This document shows, one piece after another, positions 24,233-32,617 of a stretch of DNA of 33,987 bases (position 1 is the first letter of the stretch; each line of letters opens with the position of its first letter). The DNA comes from Chitinophagales bacterium (GTDB lineage Bacteria > Bacteroidota > Bacteroidia > Chitinophagales > JADIYW01): the NCBI GenBank assembly GCA_017984135.1, contig JAGNZZ010000026.1:1-33987 (forward strand). The letters run 5' to 3'. Below the pieces are notes generated by a model. That model saw only the letters and a program-made list of their open reading frames with translations. It had not been told where the DNA came from and did no database searches. Both the position numbers and the translations under genes were made by a program.

Positions 24233-25657
24233 ATGATTGTTTCATCCAAAAACGAAGAAATAGAAATGAAAGAATTATTACTATTGTCAGGTTTGGGAAT
24301 TTTTGCATTAATAGCAGAAATTATCAATGCACGTAAATTAATTTATCCGTTAGTGTTAATCGGATTATTCTTAAATATCGGATTGTGTTTTCATGATTTA
24401 GGTAGCAATGAATCTATTTATGGCATGTTGCGTTTGGATAATAGTGCATTGGCTTTTATAATTTTATTTTCTGTGATTGCCTTAATTTGGTTTGTAATGG
24501 CCAAAAATTATTTTACAGATGAAACAAATATCTCTGATCATTTTTCATTAGTATTATTTTCCTTAGTGGGTGTTTTTATTTTATCGTCATACACTCATTT
24601 AGCCATGCTCTTTTTAGGTGTTGAAATATTATCTATTCCTGTTTATGTATTAGCCGGAAGTGACAAACGTAATGTATATTCAAACGAAGCTGCATTTAAA
24701 TATTTCTTGCTTGGTGCATTTGCCAGCGGATTTTTGTTGTTGGGAATTGTATTTGTTTATGGTGGTGTTGGAAATTTTTATATAACACAAATTGCAGCTA
24801 CTTCTATGTTGCCATTTGGATTAAGTGAATCCTTATTAGCCGCCGGTTTTGTGTTGATTTTATTTGCATTTGCTTTTAAAATGTCGGCAGTACCATTTCA
24901 CTTTTGGGCACCTGATGTTTACACTGGCGCACCTACATCCATCACTGCTTATATGTCCACTATTGTAAAAATTGGTGCTATCGCAGGTTTTTATCGTTTA
25001 TATATAGGAGTTATTGCATTATACGGAAATTATGATTTTTTCAATTCTTATATTTTTATTTTTTTAATTATTTCCATATTAACCATCATAATAGGAAACG
25101 TTATTGCAGCCACACAATCCAATGTAAAGCGCTTATTAGCCTATTCTAGTATTGGACATGCTGGTTTTATTATTCTTGGAATAGCTATGAAAAGTCCAAG
25201 CGTCAATTTTACTACATGGTATTATTTATTAGCGTATTGTTTGGCTAATTTATTGACGTTTTGGGTGCTGTTAGTCGTTTCTTCTAAAGATAATGCTGAA
25301 GATATAAGCGTGTTTAATGGCTTAGTAAAACGCAATCCTATTCTTGCTGGCTCAATGGCTTTAGGATTGTTGTCGATGGCAGGAATACCGCCATTAGGTG
25401 GCTTCTTTGCAAAATATTTTGTATTGATGGATGTAATAGGAAGAGGATATTTGCTGATTGCAGTAATTGCAATATTGGCGTCTTTAATAGGCGTTTACTA
25501 CTATTTTAGAATAATAATTGCCATGTTTTCCAAAAATGCTATCCATTCCACCACCATTGAAATAGGTTCATTTACGAAACTACTTCTATTACTAGTATCA
25601 ATTTTATTGTTGGTGATTGGTATTGCTCCTGATTTTGTTTTTAATTTAATTTTTTAA
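24233..25657 (+). CDS. nuoN: NADH-quinone oxidoreductase subunit N (NuoN)
   Basis: This 474-residue antiporter-like subunit is nearest to NuoK/J in complex I. Diagnostic blocks are HLAMLFLGVEILSIPVYVLAG, AAFKYFLLGAFASGF, FAFKMSAVPFHFWAPDVYTGAPTSITAYMSTIVKIG and TQSNVKRLLAYSSIGHAGF. The given start adds MIVSSKNEEIE before MKELLLLSG; ATG 24266 may be the true start, because the first eleven residues are polar and not typical of this family. It is the last nuo gene, with a crotonase gene only 9 nt further on. Confidence 0.96.
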   Translation: MIVSSKNEEIEMKELLLLSGLGIFALIAEIINARKLIYPLVLIGLFLNIGLCFHDLGSNESIYGMLRLDNSALAFIILFSVIALIWFVMAKNYFTDETNISDHFSLVLFSLVGVFILSSYTHLAMLFLGVEILSIPVYVLAGSDKRNVYSNEAAFKYFLLGAFASGFLLLGIVFVYGGVGNFYITQIAATSMLPFGLSESLLAAGFVLILFAFAFKMSAVPFHFWAPDVYTGAPTSITAYMSTIVKIGAIAGFYRLYIGVIALYGNYDFFNSYIFIFLIISILTIIIGNVIAATQSNVKRLLAYSSIGHAGFIILGIAMKSPSVNFTTWYYLLAYCLANLLTFWVLLVVSSKDNAEDISVFNGLVKRNPILAGSMALGLLSMAGIPPLGGFFAKYFVLMDVIGRGYLLIAVIAILASLIGVYYYFRIIIAMFSKNAIHSTTIEIGSFTKLLLLLVSILLLVIGIAPDFVFNLIF

Positions 25658-25666
25658 AATGCTATT

Positions 25667-26446
25667 ATGGAATTTAAAAATTTGTTGTGGGAATTAGAAG
25701 ATGAAATTCTCACTATAACTATTAATCGTGCCGATAAATTGAATGCACTCAATGGCGCAACAATTGTAGAAATAAAAGATGCATTTGCCCAAGCGAAACG
25801 AGAAAATTTAAAAGGAATAATTTTGACCGGAGCAGGAGAGAAGGCATTTGTTGCCGGAGCAGATATTTCGGAATTTCAAGGATTAAATGCGGAACAAGGT
25901 ATGGCATTGGCACAACGCGGTCATGATGTGTTTTTTGAAATTGAACAAATGCCCATTCCGGTGATTGCGGTGGTTAATGGTTTTGCATTAGGCGGCGGAT
26001 GCGAATTATCTATGGCTTGCCATTTGCGAATAGCTACGGCGAATGCCAAATTTGGACAACCCGAAGTAAGCCTAGGCATTATCGCTGGCTATGGCGGTAC
26101 ACAACGTTTAATTCAATACATAGGGAAATCGAAAGCATTAGAATTGCATTTAACTGCCGACATGATTGATGCACCAACTGCCTTACATTTAGGTTTGGTA
26201 AATTATGTAGAAGTAGATAAAAATGCAGCGATAGAAAAAGCGAAATCAATCTTGCAAAAAATTGGTACCAAAGGACCAATTGCCATTGCAAAAGTAATAG
26301 AATGTGTCAATGCTTACTATAAAGATGGCGTTGATGGATTTTCAACAGAAGTGAATGCCTTTGGCGATATTTTTAAATCTGATGATGTGAAAGAAGGTGT
26401 AAATGCATTCTTAGAAAAGCGCATACCAGAATTTAAAGGAAAATAA
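25667..26446 (+). CDS. Enoyl-CoA hydratase/isomerase family protein (crotonase)
   Basis: This 259-residue soluble enzyme probably hydrates trans-2-enoyl-CoA to 3-hydroxyacyl-CoA. The family loop GEKAFVAGADISEF is the oxyanion-hole region. Both catalytic glutamates of true hydratases are present: E113 in GGGCELSMACHLR and E133 in FGQPEVSLGIIAGYGGTQRL, 20 residues apart as in rat mitochondrial hydratase. Length is typical and no 3-hydroxyacyl-CoA dehydrogenase domain is attached. It starts 9 nt after nuoN, so it is probably transcribed with the nuo operon. The chain-length preference cannot be read from the sequence; a short-chain hydratase is the likeliest. Confidence 0.9.
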   Translation: MEFKNLLWELEDEILTITINRADKLNALNGATIVEIKDAFAQAKRENLKGIILTGAGEKAFVAGADISEFQGLNAEQGMALAQRGHDVFFEIEQMPIPVIAVVNGFALGGGCELSMACHLRIATANAKFGQPEVSLGIIAGYGGTQRLIQYIGKSKALELHLTADMIDAPTALHLGLVNYVEVDKNAAIEKAKSILQKIGTKGPIAIAKVIECVNAYYKDGVDGFSTEVNAFGDIFKSDDVKEGVNAFLEKRIPEFKGK

Positions 26447-26488
26447 AATTTACCATATACTTATTACTCAATACTCAATACTTAAAAA

Positions 26489-27889
26489 ATGAAATTCAGA
26501 ATAGAAAAAGACACCATGGGCAAAGTAAATGTACCTATCGACGCTTACTATGGTGCGCAAACACAACGTTCAATAGAAAATTTTCAAATTGCACAAGACA
26601 TCAACAAAATGCCGAAAGAAATTATTCGCGCATTTGCTTATCTAAAAAAAGCAGCAGCTATTACTAATTTTAAAGCAAAAGTTTTAGAAAAACAGAAATG
26701 TGAAACCATTGGAAAAGTATGTGATGAAATTTTAGCAGGAAAATTAGAGGATCAATTTCCTTTAGTTGTTTGGCAAACCGGTTCTGGAACGCAATCGAAT
26801 ATGAACGTAAATGAAGTCATTGCTTATCGTGGGCACGTGTTGCTAGGTGGTCAATTAACCGACGAGAAAAAATTGATTAATCCGAATGATGATGTCAATA
26901 AATCGCAATCCTCCAACGATACGTTTCCAACGGCTATGCACATTTCGGCTTATACCATTTTAATGGAAACAACCATTCCAGGAATTAAAAAACTGAGAAA
27001 TACATTAGCTAAAAAATCAAAAGAGTTTGCTAAGATTGTGAAAATAGGTAGAACGCATTTTATGGATGCAACGCCATTGACTTTAGGGCAAGAATTTTCT
27101 GGTTATGTTTCTCAATTAGATCATGGTATAAAAGCCATTGAAAACACATTAGCACATTTATCTGAATTGGCATTAGGTGGAACAGCCGTAGGAACAGGAA
27201 TCAATACACCTAAAGGTTATGCAAAAAATGTGGCAAAAGAAATTGCCAATTTAACCGGCTTACCTTTTGTTACAGCCGAAAATAAATTTGAATCATTAGC
27301 AGCACATGATGCCATAGTCGAAGCACATGGTGCATTAAAAACTGTTGCTGTTTCCTTAATGAAAATTGGAAACGATATTCGCATGTTGTCTTCAGGACCA
27401 CGTTGCGGAATTGGAGAAATTCATATTCCGGATAATGAACCAGGTTCTTCAATAATGCCAGGAAAAGTAAACCCAACACAATGCGAAGCAATGACAATGG
27501 TAGCCGCACAAGTATTAGGCAATGATGTAGCTATAAATATTGGTGGTTGCAATGGTCATTTTGAGTTGAATGTATTTAAACCAGTGATGATATCTAATTT
27601 CTTACACAGTGCGCGATTAATCGGTGATGTGTGCGTGTCATTTAATGATAAATGCGCTATTGGTATTACACCAATAACAGAAAATATAAAAAAGAATTTG
27701 GATAATTCTTTGATGTTGGTAACGGCATTGAATACAAAAATTGGATATTACAAAGCAGCAGAAATTGCACAAACAGCGCATAAAAACAATGCCACTTTGC
27801 GTGAAACAGCTATAAAATTAGGCTATGTAACAGGCAAACAATTTGATGAATGGGTGAAACCAGAAGATATGATTGGCAGTTTGAAATAA
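26489..27889 (+). CDS. fumC: Class II fumarate hydratase (FumC)
   Basis: This 466-residue soluble tetrameric enzyme converts fumarate and malate reversibly in the TCA cycle without an iron-sulfur cluster. Family motifs are [47 protein letters not shown] with the substrate-site His, and [17 protein letters not shown], in which S320/S321 start the mobile catalytic loop. Aspartase has a related sequence, but the [17 protein letters not shown] block and overall length favour fumarase. It follows the crotonase by 42 nt on the same strand; no promoter or terminator is obvious between them. Confidence 0.92.
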   Translation: MKFRIEKDTMGKVNVPIDAYYGAQTQRSIENFQIAQDINKMPKEIIRAFAYLKKAAAITNFKAKVLEKQKCETIGKVCDEILAGKLEDQFPLVVWQTGSGTQSNMNVNEVIAYRGHVLLGGQLTDEKKLINPNDDVNKSQSSNDTFPTAMHISAYTILMETTIPGIKKLRNTLAKKSKEFAKIVKIGRTHFMDATPLTLGQEFSGYVSQLDHGIKAIENTLAHLSELALGGTAVGTGINTPKGYAKNVAKEIANLTGLPFVTAENKFESLAAHDAIVEAHGALKTVAVSLMKIGNDIRMLSSGPRCGIGEIHIPDNEPGSSIMPGKVNPTQCEAMTMVAAQVLGNDVAINIGGCNGHFELNVFKPVMISNFLHSARLIGDVCVSFNDKCAIGITPITENIKKNLDNSLMLVTALNTKIGYYKAAEIAQTAHKNNATLRETAIKLGYVTGKQFDEWVKPEDMIGSLK

Positions 27890-28000
27890 ATACACTAACG
27901 AACATTGAGTTGTTACTGTAGAAAAGGTTGAATATTTTTTAATGATTTCAAAGTAGGTTATTTTTTATAGTTTTATTTATTTGTATATTTATATTAAAGT

Positions 28001-29221
28001 ATGTATAATTATATTATATTAATATTTATCGTATTTTTTATTAATTCTTGCACAGCAAATAAACAACATAAATCGAATATTAGACAAATAAGTAATGAAA
28101 TTAATGATGTCTATAGAGATAGTATTTTTAATGGTTTTGCAGTTTCGGTTGTTAATAACAAGAAGATACTGTATAAAAATGGATTTGGCTATGCTGATAT
28201 ATCATCAAATAAAAATTATACGGTAAAAACGATTCAAAATGTAGCATCTATATCCAAAACATTAGTAGGAATTGCTTTATTAAAAGCACAAGAACTTGGA
28301 AAGTTAGATATAGATGACCCAATAAATAAATATTTGCCTTTTACTGTTTATAATCCATATTACCCAAATACTGAAATTACAATTCGACAGCTTGCTACAC
28401 ATACATCATCTATAACGGATAATAAATATTACTTAAGTAAAGATTATTATCTAAAAAAAGACCAAAATTTGAACCATCTTCCATTGTCATTTGAAGATGA
28501 ACAAGTATTTAATGACCCTGATTCAATCATTTCACTAAGAACATTTTTGGAGAATTTACTTTCAAAAGATGGAATATGGAATCAATATAGTTATGCGAAC
28601 AACAAACCGGGTACTTTATATGAATATTCAAATGTTGGAACTTCTTTAGCTGCATATATTGTTGAACGGTCAACGGGAAAATCCTTTCAAGATTTCACTA
28701 AAAAATACATACTACGTCCATTAAAAATGAATAATTCAGGCTGGGATTTTAGCGATGTGAATTTTTCTAAATATTCTAAATTATATCTAAATCCAACAAC
28801 TCAGTTGCCCTTTTATAAAATGATTACATTTCCCGATGGTGGCTTTATTACATCTGTCAATGATTTAAGTAAATTTTTGATGGAATTAATTAAAGGTTAT
28901 AATGGCAATGGTACTATATTGTCAACAGATTCATATAAACAATATTTTAAACCTCAGCTAAACGATTCAAATTTTAATAATAGGAATTCCAATAATCCAT
29001 ATAATGAGTCATATAATGTTGGAATCTTTATTGGATTTGGCTATTCGGGTTATGTAGGTCATACAGGTGGTGACCCAGGTGTTTTGTCCATTATGTTTTT
29101 CAATCCAGAAACAAGTATTGGTAGATTAATGATTTTTAATACATCGTTTAATGATAAAAAAGGCAATGATTTGTTTTATGATATTTGGGATATTTTAGAT
29201 AAATATATGTTGTGTAAATAA
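28001..29221 (+). CDS. Serine beta-lactamase-fold hydrolase, lipoprotein
   Basis: This 406-residue secreted lipoprotein of the class C beta-lactamase/DD-peptidase fold has an N-terminal signal ending in FFINSC with acyl Cys 17. The nucleophile motif SxxK is S83-I-S-K86 in ASISKT, the YxN motif is Y209-S-N211 in YEYSNVGTS, and the HTGG box at 354-357 stands in for KTG. Family members are esterases, D-aminopeptidases or peptidases, and few are true beta-lactamases; the substrate here cannot be assigned. Sampled base composition is clearly lower in GC than in the preceding gene (27% against 38% in two 60-nt samples), which may mean recent acquisition. It is a single gene convergent with holB, with only 3 bp between the stops. 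Confidence 0.85.
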   Translation: MYNYIILIFIVFFINSCTANKQHKSNIRQISNEINDVYRDSIFNGFAVSVVNNKKILYKNGFGYADISSNKNYTVKTIQNVASISKTLVGIALLKAQELGKLDIDDPINKYLPFTVYNPYYPNTEITIRQLATHTSSITDNKYYLSKDYYLKKDQNLNHLPLSFEDEQVFNDPDSIISLRTFLENLLSKDGIWNQYSYANNKPGTLYEYSNVGTSLAAYIVERSTGKSFQDFTKKYILRPLKMNNSGWDFSDVNFSKYSKLYLNPTTQLPFYKMITFPDGGFITSVNDLSKFLMELIKGYNGNGTILSTDSYKQYFKPQLNDSNFNNRNSNNPYNESYNVGIFIGFGYSGYVGHTGGDPGVLSIMFFNPETSIGRLMIFNTSFNDKKGNDLFYDIWDILDKYMLCK

Positions 29222-29224
29222 TAT

Positions 29225-30343
29225 TCATTTTCCTCTTATAATTTGATAAATTTTCAAAGACATATCCATTAATACTAATTTCGGACTCACATTACGTTCT
29301 ATTTCATAATGCTTTTTGTTGATGAGTGCTAATAGCATTTCTAATTTTTGGTAAGTAAGAAATTTATTGATACGTTTTGCTAATTGGAGCTCATCATTTG
29401 CCAATCGTGCCGTGTAATTTTTAATATGCAATAACAAAAGCGATTCTCTAAAAATGTGCGAAGTATATTCTAAAAAAACTTTCAAATTTTCTCTGCCTAT
29501 TTTTCCATTTTCTTCTGTCCATTTTAAAAGTTCCGCAGATTTCATATTTAAAGAAGCATCCAGCCATTGTGTTAATCTTCGAGTGTTTTCATCCGTTTCA
29601 CTGTCAATTAATTTTAGGGCTTCATTGAAATTGCCATCCGCTAAATATGCAATATGTTGCGTGTTTGATTGTGGAACACCATGCTTTAATAAGGCTTGCG
29701 CAATAGCCTCATCCTGTATTTTATTTATTTTCACCAACTGACATCTTGATAGAATAGTCGGCAATATTTCTTCTTGATTTTCTGCAATTAAAATTAAAAT
29801 GGTATTTGGTGGTGGTTCTTCTAAGAGTTTTAATAAAATATTTCCTTCTCGCGCCAACGCTTCTGCCATCCAAATAATATGAATTTTATATTTGGCTTCA
29901 AATGCAGTTAAGTTTAATCCTTTAAGTATATTTCGTGCTTCGTCGGCAGAAATATTTCCTTGTTTGTTTTCTGCACCAATAGCTTGTAGCCATTCCAATT
30001 CATTGATGTACGGATTGGTCACTATTTCTTTTCTCCATTCTTGAATATAATCGGTACTTAAGCTTGGATGTGGAGATGGTTTTTTGGCAATAATAGGATA
30101 GCTGAAATGAATATCTGGATGGATGAGTTTTTGAACTTTATTACAGGTATTACAAACGCCACAACTATCTTCTTCATTGGGGTTTTCGCAAAGAATAAAT
30201 TGTACAAAAGCCAATGCCATTGCCAATGCGCCAGCTCCTTGATGTGCTAAAAATAACTGTGCGTGCGGAATTGTTCCTGACTGTGCAAGGTCGATGAGAT
30301 GTTGCTTTACTTCATGCTGGCCAACTACGTCTTTTAAAAGCAT
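29225..30343 (-). CDS. holB: DNA polymerase III subunit delta prime (HolB)
   Basis: This 372-residue AAA+ clamp-loader subunit acts at the replication fork. The family start MLLKDVVGQHEVKQHL and IPHAQLFLAHQGAGALAMALA are clear; the P-loop is degenerate, with no GKT/GKS, as usual for delta prime. A zinc module follows with Cys 52, 61, 64 and 67. The sensor-like motif SRCQLV (TILSRCQLVKI) is the arginine-finger motif that acts on a neighbouring subunit, and the C-terminal half is the helical collar domain. LLEEPPPNTILILIA is strongly conserved. It is on the minus strand with its own short upstream region; a weak box TATATTCG lies a few nt before the ATG. Confidence 0.92.
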   Translation of the reverse strand: MLLKDVVGQHEVKQHLIDLAQSGTIPHAQLFLAHQGAGALAMALAFVQFILCENPNEEDSCGVCNTCNKVQKLIHPDIHFSYPIIAKKPSPHPSLSTDYIQEWRKEIVTNPYINELEWLQAIGAENKQGNISADEARNILKGLNLTAFEAKYKIHIIWMAEALAREGNILLKLLEEPPPNTILILIAENQEEILPTILSRCQLVKINKIQDEAIAQALLKHGVPQSNTQHIAYLADGNFNEALKLIDSETDENTRRLTQWLDASLNMKSAELLKWTEENGKIGRENLKVFLEYTSHIFRESLLLLHIKNYTARLANDELQLAKRINKFLTYQKLEMLLALINKKHYEIERNVSPKLVLMDMSLKIYQIIRGK

Positions 30344-30418
30344 GTGCGAATATAGTGGTAAGTCGTGAGTAATGCTTGTTGATAGGCCTGAAAATTATAA
30401 ACAACAAAGTATTTCTAT

Positions 30419-30426
30419 TAACTTTG
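30419..30426 (+). promoter_or_regulatory. -7 box (TAnnTTTG) of the PTPS-family gene
   Basis: TAACTTTG matches the -7 consensus and ends 4 nt upstream of the ATG at 30431. I see no TTG at the usual -33 distance, so support is moderate. Confidence 0.45.
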
Positions 30427-30430
30427 ATGT

Positions 30431-30841
30431 ATGAAAAAAGTAGCTGTGATTCGAAGAGCAAGCTTTAATGCGGCACATAAATTATGGAATAATGATTGGT
30501 CAATTGAAAAAAATAAAGAAGTTTTCGGGTTGTGTGCCAATGAAAATTTCCATGGACATAATTATACCATTGAAGTAAAAATTATTGGCGAAATACAAGC
30601 AGAAACAGGATATGTAATTGACTTAAAAATAATAAAAGATATAATAAAAGATGAAATTGAAGCTCGATTTGATCATAAAAATCTGAATTTAGATACCACT
30701 GAATTTTCTCAATTAAATCCAACGGCAGAAAATATGGTGGTGGTGATTTATGATTTAATCCGAAAACGATTGGATGCTCAATACGATTTGTTCATTAAGC
30801 TTTGGGAAACCGAAAAAAACATTGTAGAATATCCAGTTTAA
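30431..30841 (+). CDS. 6-pyruvoyl-tetrahydropterin synthase / 6-carboxytetrahydropterin synthase family
   Basis: This 136-residue T-fold enzyme acts on 7,8-dihydroneopterin triphosphate. The zinc site is formed by H16 (SFNAAHKL), H41 and H43 (NFHGHNY). The catalytic Cys is C35, in GLCANENFHGH, with five residues between Cys and the first His as in eukaryotic PTPS, whereas E. coli QueD has three. D81-H82 (ARFDHKNLN) is the proton-relay pair, and the end (WETEKNIVEYPV) has the conserved Glu. In bacteria the family supplies 6-carboxy-tetrahydropterin for queuosine or makes tetrahydropterin cofactors; sequence alone does not choose. No other queuosine genes are in the window. A -7 box lies 4 nt before the start. 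Confidence 0.88.
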   Translation: MKKVAVIRRASFNAAHKLWNNDWSIEKNKEVFGLCANENFHGHNYTIEVKIIGEIQAETGYVIDLKIIKDIIKDEIEARFDHKNLNLDTTEFSQLNPTAENMVVVIYDLIRKRLDAQYDLFIKLWETEKNIVEYPV

Positions 30842-31054
30842 AATATGAATATTTTAATTTACGAGTTTCTTTTGTATCATTTTTTTTGATGTAATAAATT
30901 AAAATTTAATCCTGTTTTTGTGACTTTCATCTGTTAAAATTCCACTTGATTTTGTTAATATAGATTTGTGTTTTGTAAAGATTTCTTAAATCTAACTATT
31001 GATTGAACTAAACGAAAAAAAACAGCGTATATGTTGTTAACCAAAACCAACAAA

Positions 31055-31261
31055 ATGAAAAAAGTATTTTTTGTTTGCATGAGCGTTGGCATACTTGCAA
31101 CATCATGTAACTTGTTCGAGTCAAAAACAGAACAACCGGAAATTGTGGAAGAAACTACTGTTGAAGTTGATTCTTCTATCACTACCACGACAGACAGCAT
31201 TGTACCAAAAGTAGATAGTGCAAAAACGGCTGTTGAACAAAAGAAGGAAGCAAAGAAGTAG
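31055..31261 (+). CDS. Small lipoprotein of unknown function
   Basis: This is a tiny lipoprotein (68 residues) starting MKKVFFVCMSVG with lipobox LATSC. The mature part is short, low in complexity and rich in Glu, Thr, Val, Ser and Lys (EQPEIVEETTVEVDSSITT, ending EQKKEAKK), and looks disordered. I chose ATG 31055 over ATG 31031 because the extra MLLTKTNK is not part of a signal peptide. I recognise no domain. A TAGATTTG box lies at 30961-30968, 86 nt upstream. The stretch 30842-31054 holds no other feature I can support. The stop is 16 nt before a strong palindrome. Confidence 0.65.
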   Translation: MKKVFFVCMSVGILATSCNLFESKTEQPEIVEETTVEVDSSITTTTDSIVPKVDSAKTAVEQKKEAKK

Positions 31262-31276
31262 AAAACTTCTAAATGC

Positions 31277-31305
31277 AGCGAGGCGCTCCTACGGAGCGCC
31301 TCGCT
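31277..31305. repeat. Perfect 13-bp GC-rich palindrome between convergent genes
   Basis: The arms are AGCGAGGCGCTCC (31277-31289) and GGAGCGCCTCGCT (31293-31305), with a TAC loop. It is far richer in GC than its surroundings and has no T run on either strand, so it is not an ordinary Rho-independent terminator. It lies between the lipoprotein stop (31261) and the pgk stop (31326). It may be a bidirectional transcription stop, an mRNA-stabilising structure or a dispersed REP-like element. Confidence 0.8.
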
Positions 31306-31325
31306 ACGTTATATTTGATAAAATA

Positions 31326-32537
31326 TTACATCAATGCAGCTACGCCTGGTAAAGTTTTGCCTTCAAAAAATTCTAAAAGTGCACCACCACCTGTACTTAC
31401 ATAACTCACTTTTTCTACTAAATTAAATTTATTTATAGCTGCCACACTATCGCCGCCACCTACTAAACTAAACGCTCCATTTTGTGTGGCATGTGCCACA
31501 GCTACTGCTATACTTTTTGTGCCATTTTGGAAATTTTCCATTTCAAAAACACCCATTGGTCCATTCCATAGTATCGTTTTAGAATTTTGAATAACATTCC
31601 CAAATTCAACAATGGCTTCATGTCCAATATCTAAACCCATCCAACCTATAGGAATATTTGAGTTTGACGTGACTTTTATATTAGCATCATTGTCAAATTT
31701 ATCAGCAATAATTGAATCATCTGGTAATATAATATTGATTCCTTTGTCTTTCGCTTTTTTCATAACAGCAATCGCTACTTCCACCATATCTTCTTCAACT
31801 AACGAATTGCCAACATTAAAATTTAATGCTTTTACAAACGTGTAAGCCATGCCACCACCAATAATGATATTATCAGCAATGTTTAATAAATTTTCAATAA
31901 TCAATAATTTATCCGAAACTTTTGCTCCACCTAAAATGGCAGTAAATGGTTTCTGTGAATTATGTAAAATTTTATTGGCATTTTCTATTTCAGCAGCCAT
32001 CAAGAAACCAAAACATTTATTTTCTTTTGAAAAATGTTTCGCTACAATTGTGGTGCTGGCGTGCGCCCGATGTGCAGAGCCAAAAGCATCATTCACGTAC
32101 ACATCACCATGATGTGCTAATTGCGCGGCAAATGCTTCGTCGCCTTTCTCTTCTCCTTTATGGAAGCGCGTATTTTCTAACAATAAAATTTGTCCTGGTT
32201 TTAATTCGTTGGATTGTATTCTGCTTGCTTCACTCACACAATCATCTGCAAATAGGATGTCTTTTTTTAGTAAAATAGAAAGATGTTTAAGGATGTGTTT
32301 TAATGAGAATTTATCAACATCAATACTACCATCATCTTTTAATTTCTTTAATGGTCGTCCTAAATGCGACATTAGAATCACACTGCCTCCATCTTTTAAA
32401 ATCTTATTAATAGTAGGTAAAGCCGCACGGATACGCGTATCATCGGTGATGTGAAATTGCGCATCAAATGGAACATTAAAATCTACTCGAATTAATGCTC
32501 TTTTGTTTTTAAAATTAATGGTGTCAACAGTTTGCAT
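31326..32537 (-). CDS. pgk: Phosphoglycerate kinase (Pgk)
   Basis: This 403-residue glycolytic enzyme transfers phosphate from 1,3-bisphosphoglycerate to ADP. The N-domain has RVDFNVPFD, VILMSHLGRP and LLLENTRFHKGE; the nucleotide-binding C-domain has ILGGAKVSDKL, GGGMAYTFV and GGGDSVAAINKF. The last residues include STGGGALLEFFEGKTLPG, a conserved hinge region. Length is the usual 390-410. It lies 80 nt downstream of gap on the same strand, so the two probably form a glycolytic operon. A TAATTTTG box at 32579-32586 (minus strand), 41 nt before the start, might be a secondary promoter; no TTG is well placed. Confidence 0.97.
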   Translation of the reverse strand: MQTVDTINFKNKRALIRVDFNVPFDAQFHITDDTRIRAALPTINKILKDGGSVILMSHLGRPLKKLKDDGSIDVDKFSLKHILKHLSILLKKDILFADDCVSEASRIQSNELKPGQILLLENTRFHKGEEKGDEAFAAQLAHHGDVYVNDAFGSAHRAHASTTIVAKHFSKENKCFGFLMAAEIENANKILHNSQKPFTAILGGAKVSDKLLIIENLLNIADNIIIGGGMAYTFVKALNFNVGNSLVEEDMVEVAIAVMKKAKDKGINIILPDDSIIADKFDNDANIKVTSNSNIPIGWMGLDIGHEAIVEFGNVIQNSKTILWNGPMGVFEMENFQNGTKSIAVAVAHATQNGAFSLVGGGDSVAAINKFNLVEKVSYVSTGGGALLEFFEGKTLPGVAALM

Positions 32538-32617
32538 ATAGTAAATGGATTAGTATAAAAATGAGATTGTTTTCTTTCCAAAATTAAAATAAAGAATTGA
32601 TTTATGAATGATGACAA

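Noticed and set aside
26469..26482. A short tandem repeat, ACTCAAT twice, in the gap before fumC
   Set aside because: Two copies of seven bases in a 42-nt gap are within chance and match no known element.
31310..31317. A TATATTTG box after the palindrome, facing into the 3' end of pgk
   Set aside because: The 6-base fixed motif occurs often by chance in AT-rich DNA. There is no TTG at the right distance and no gene on the plus strand behind it.
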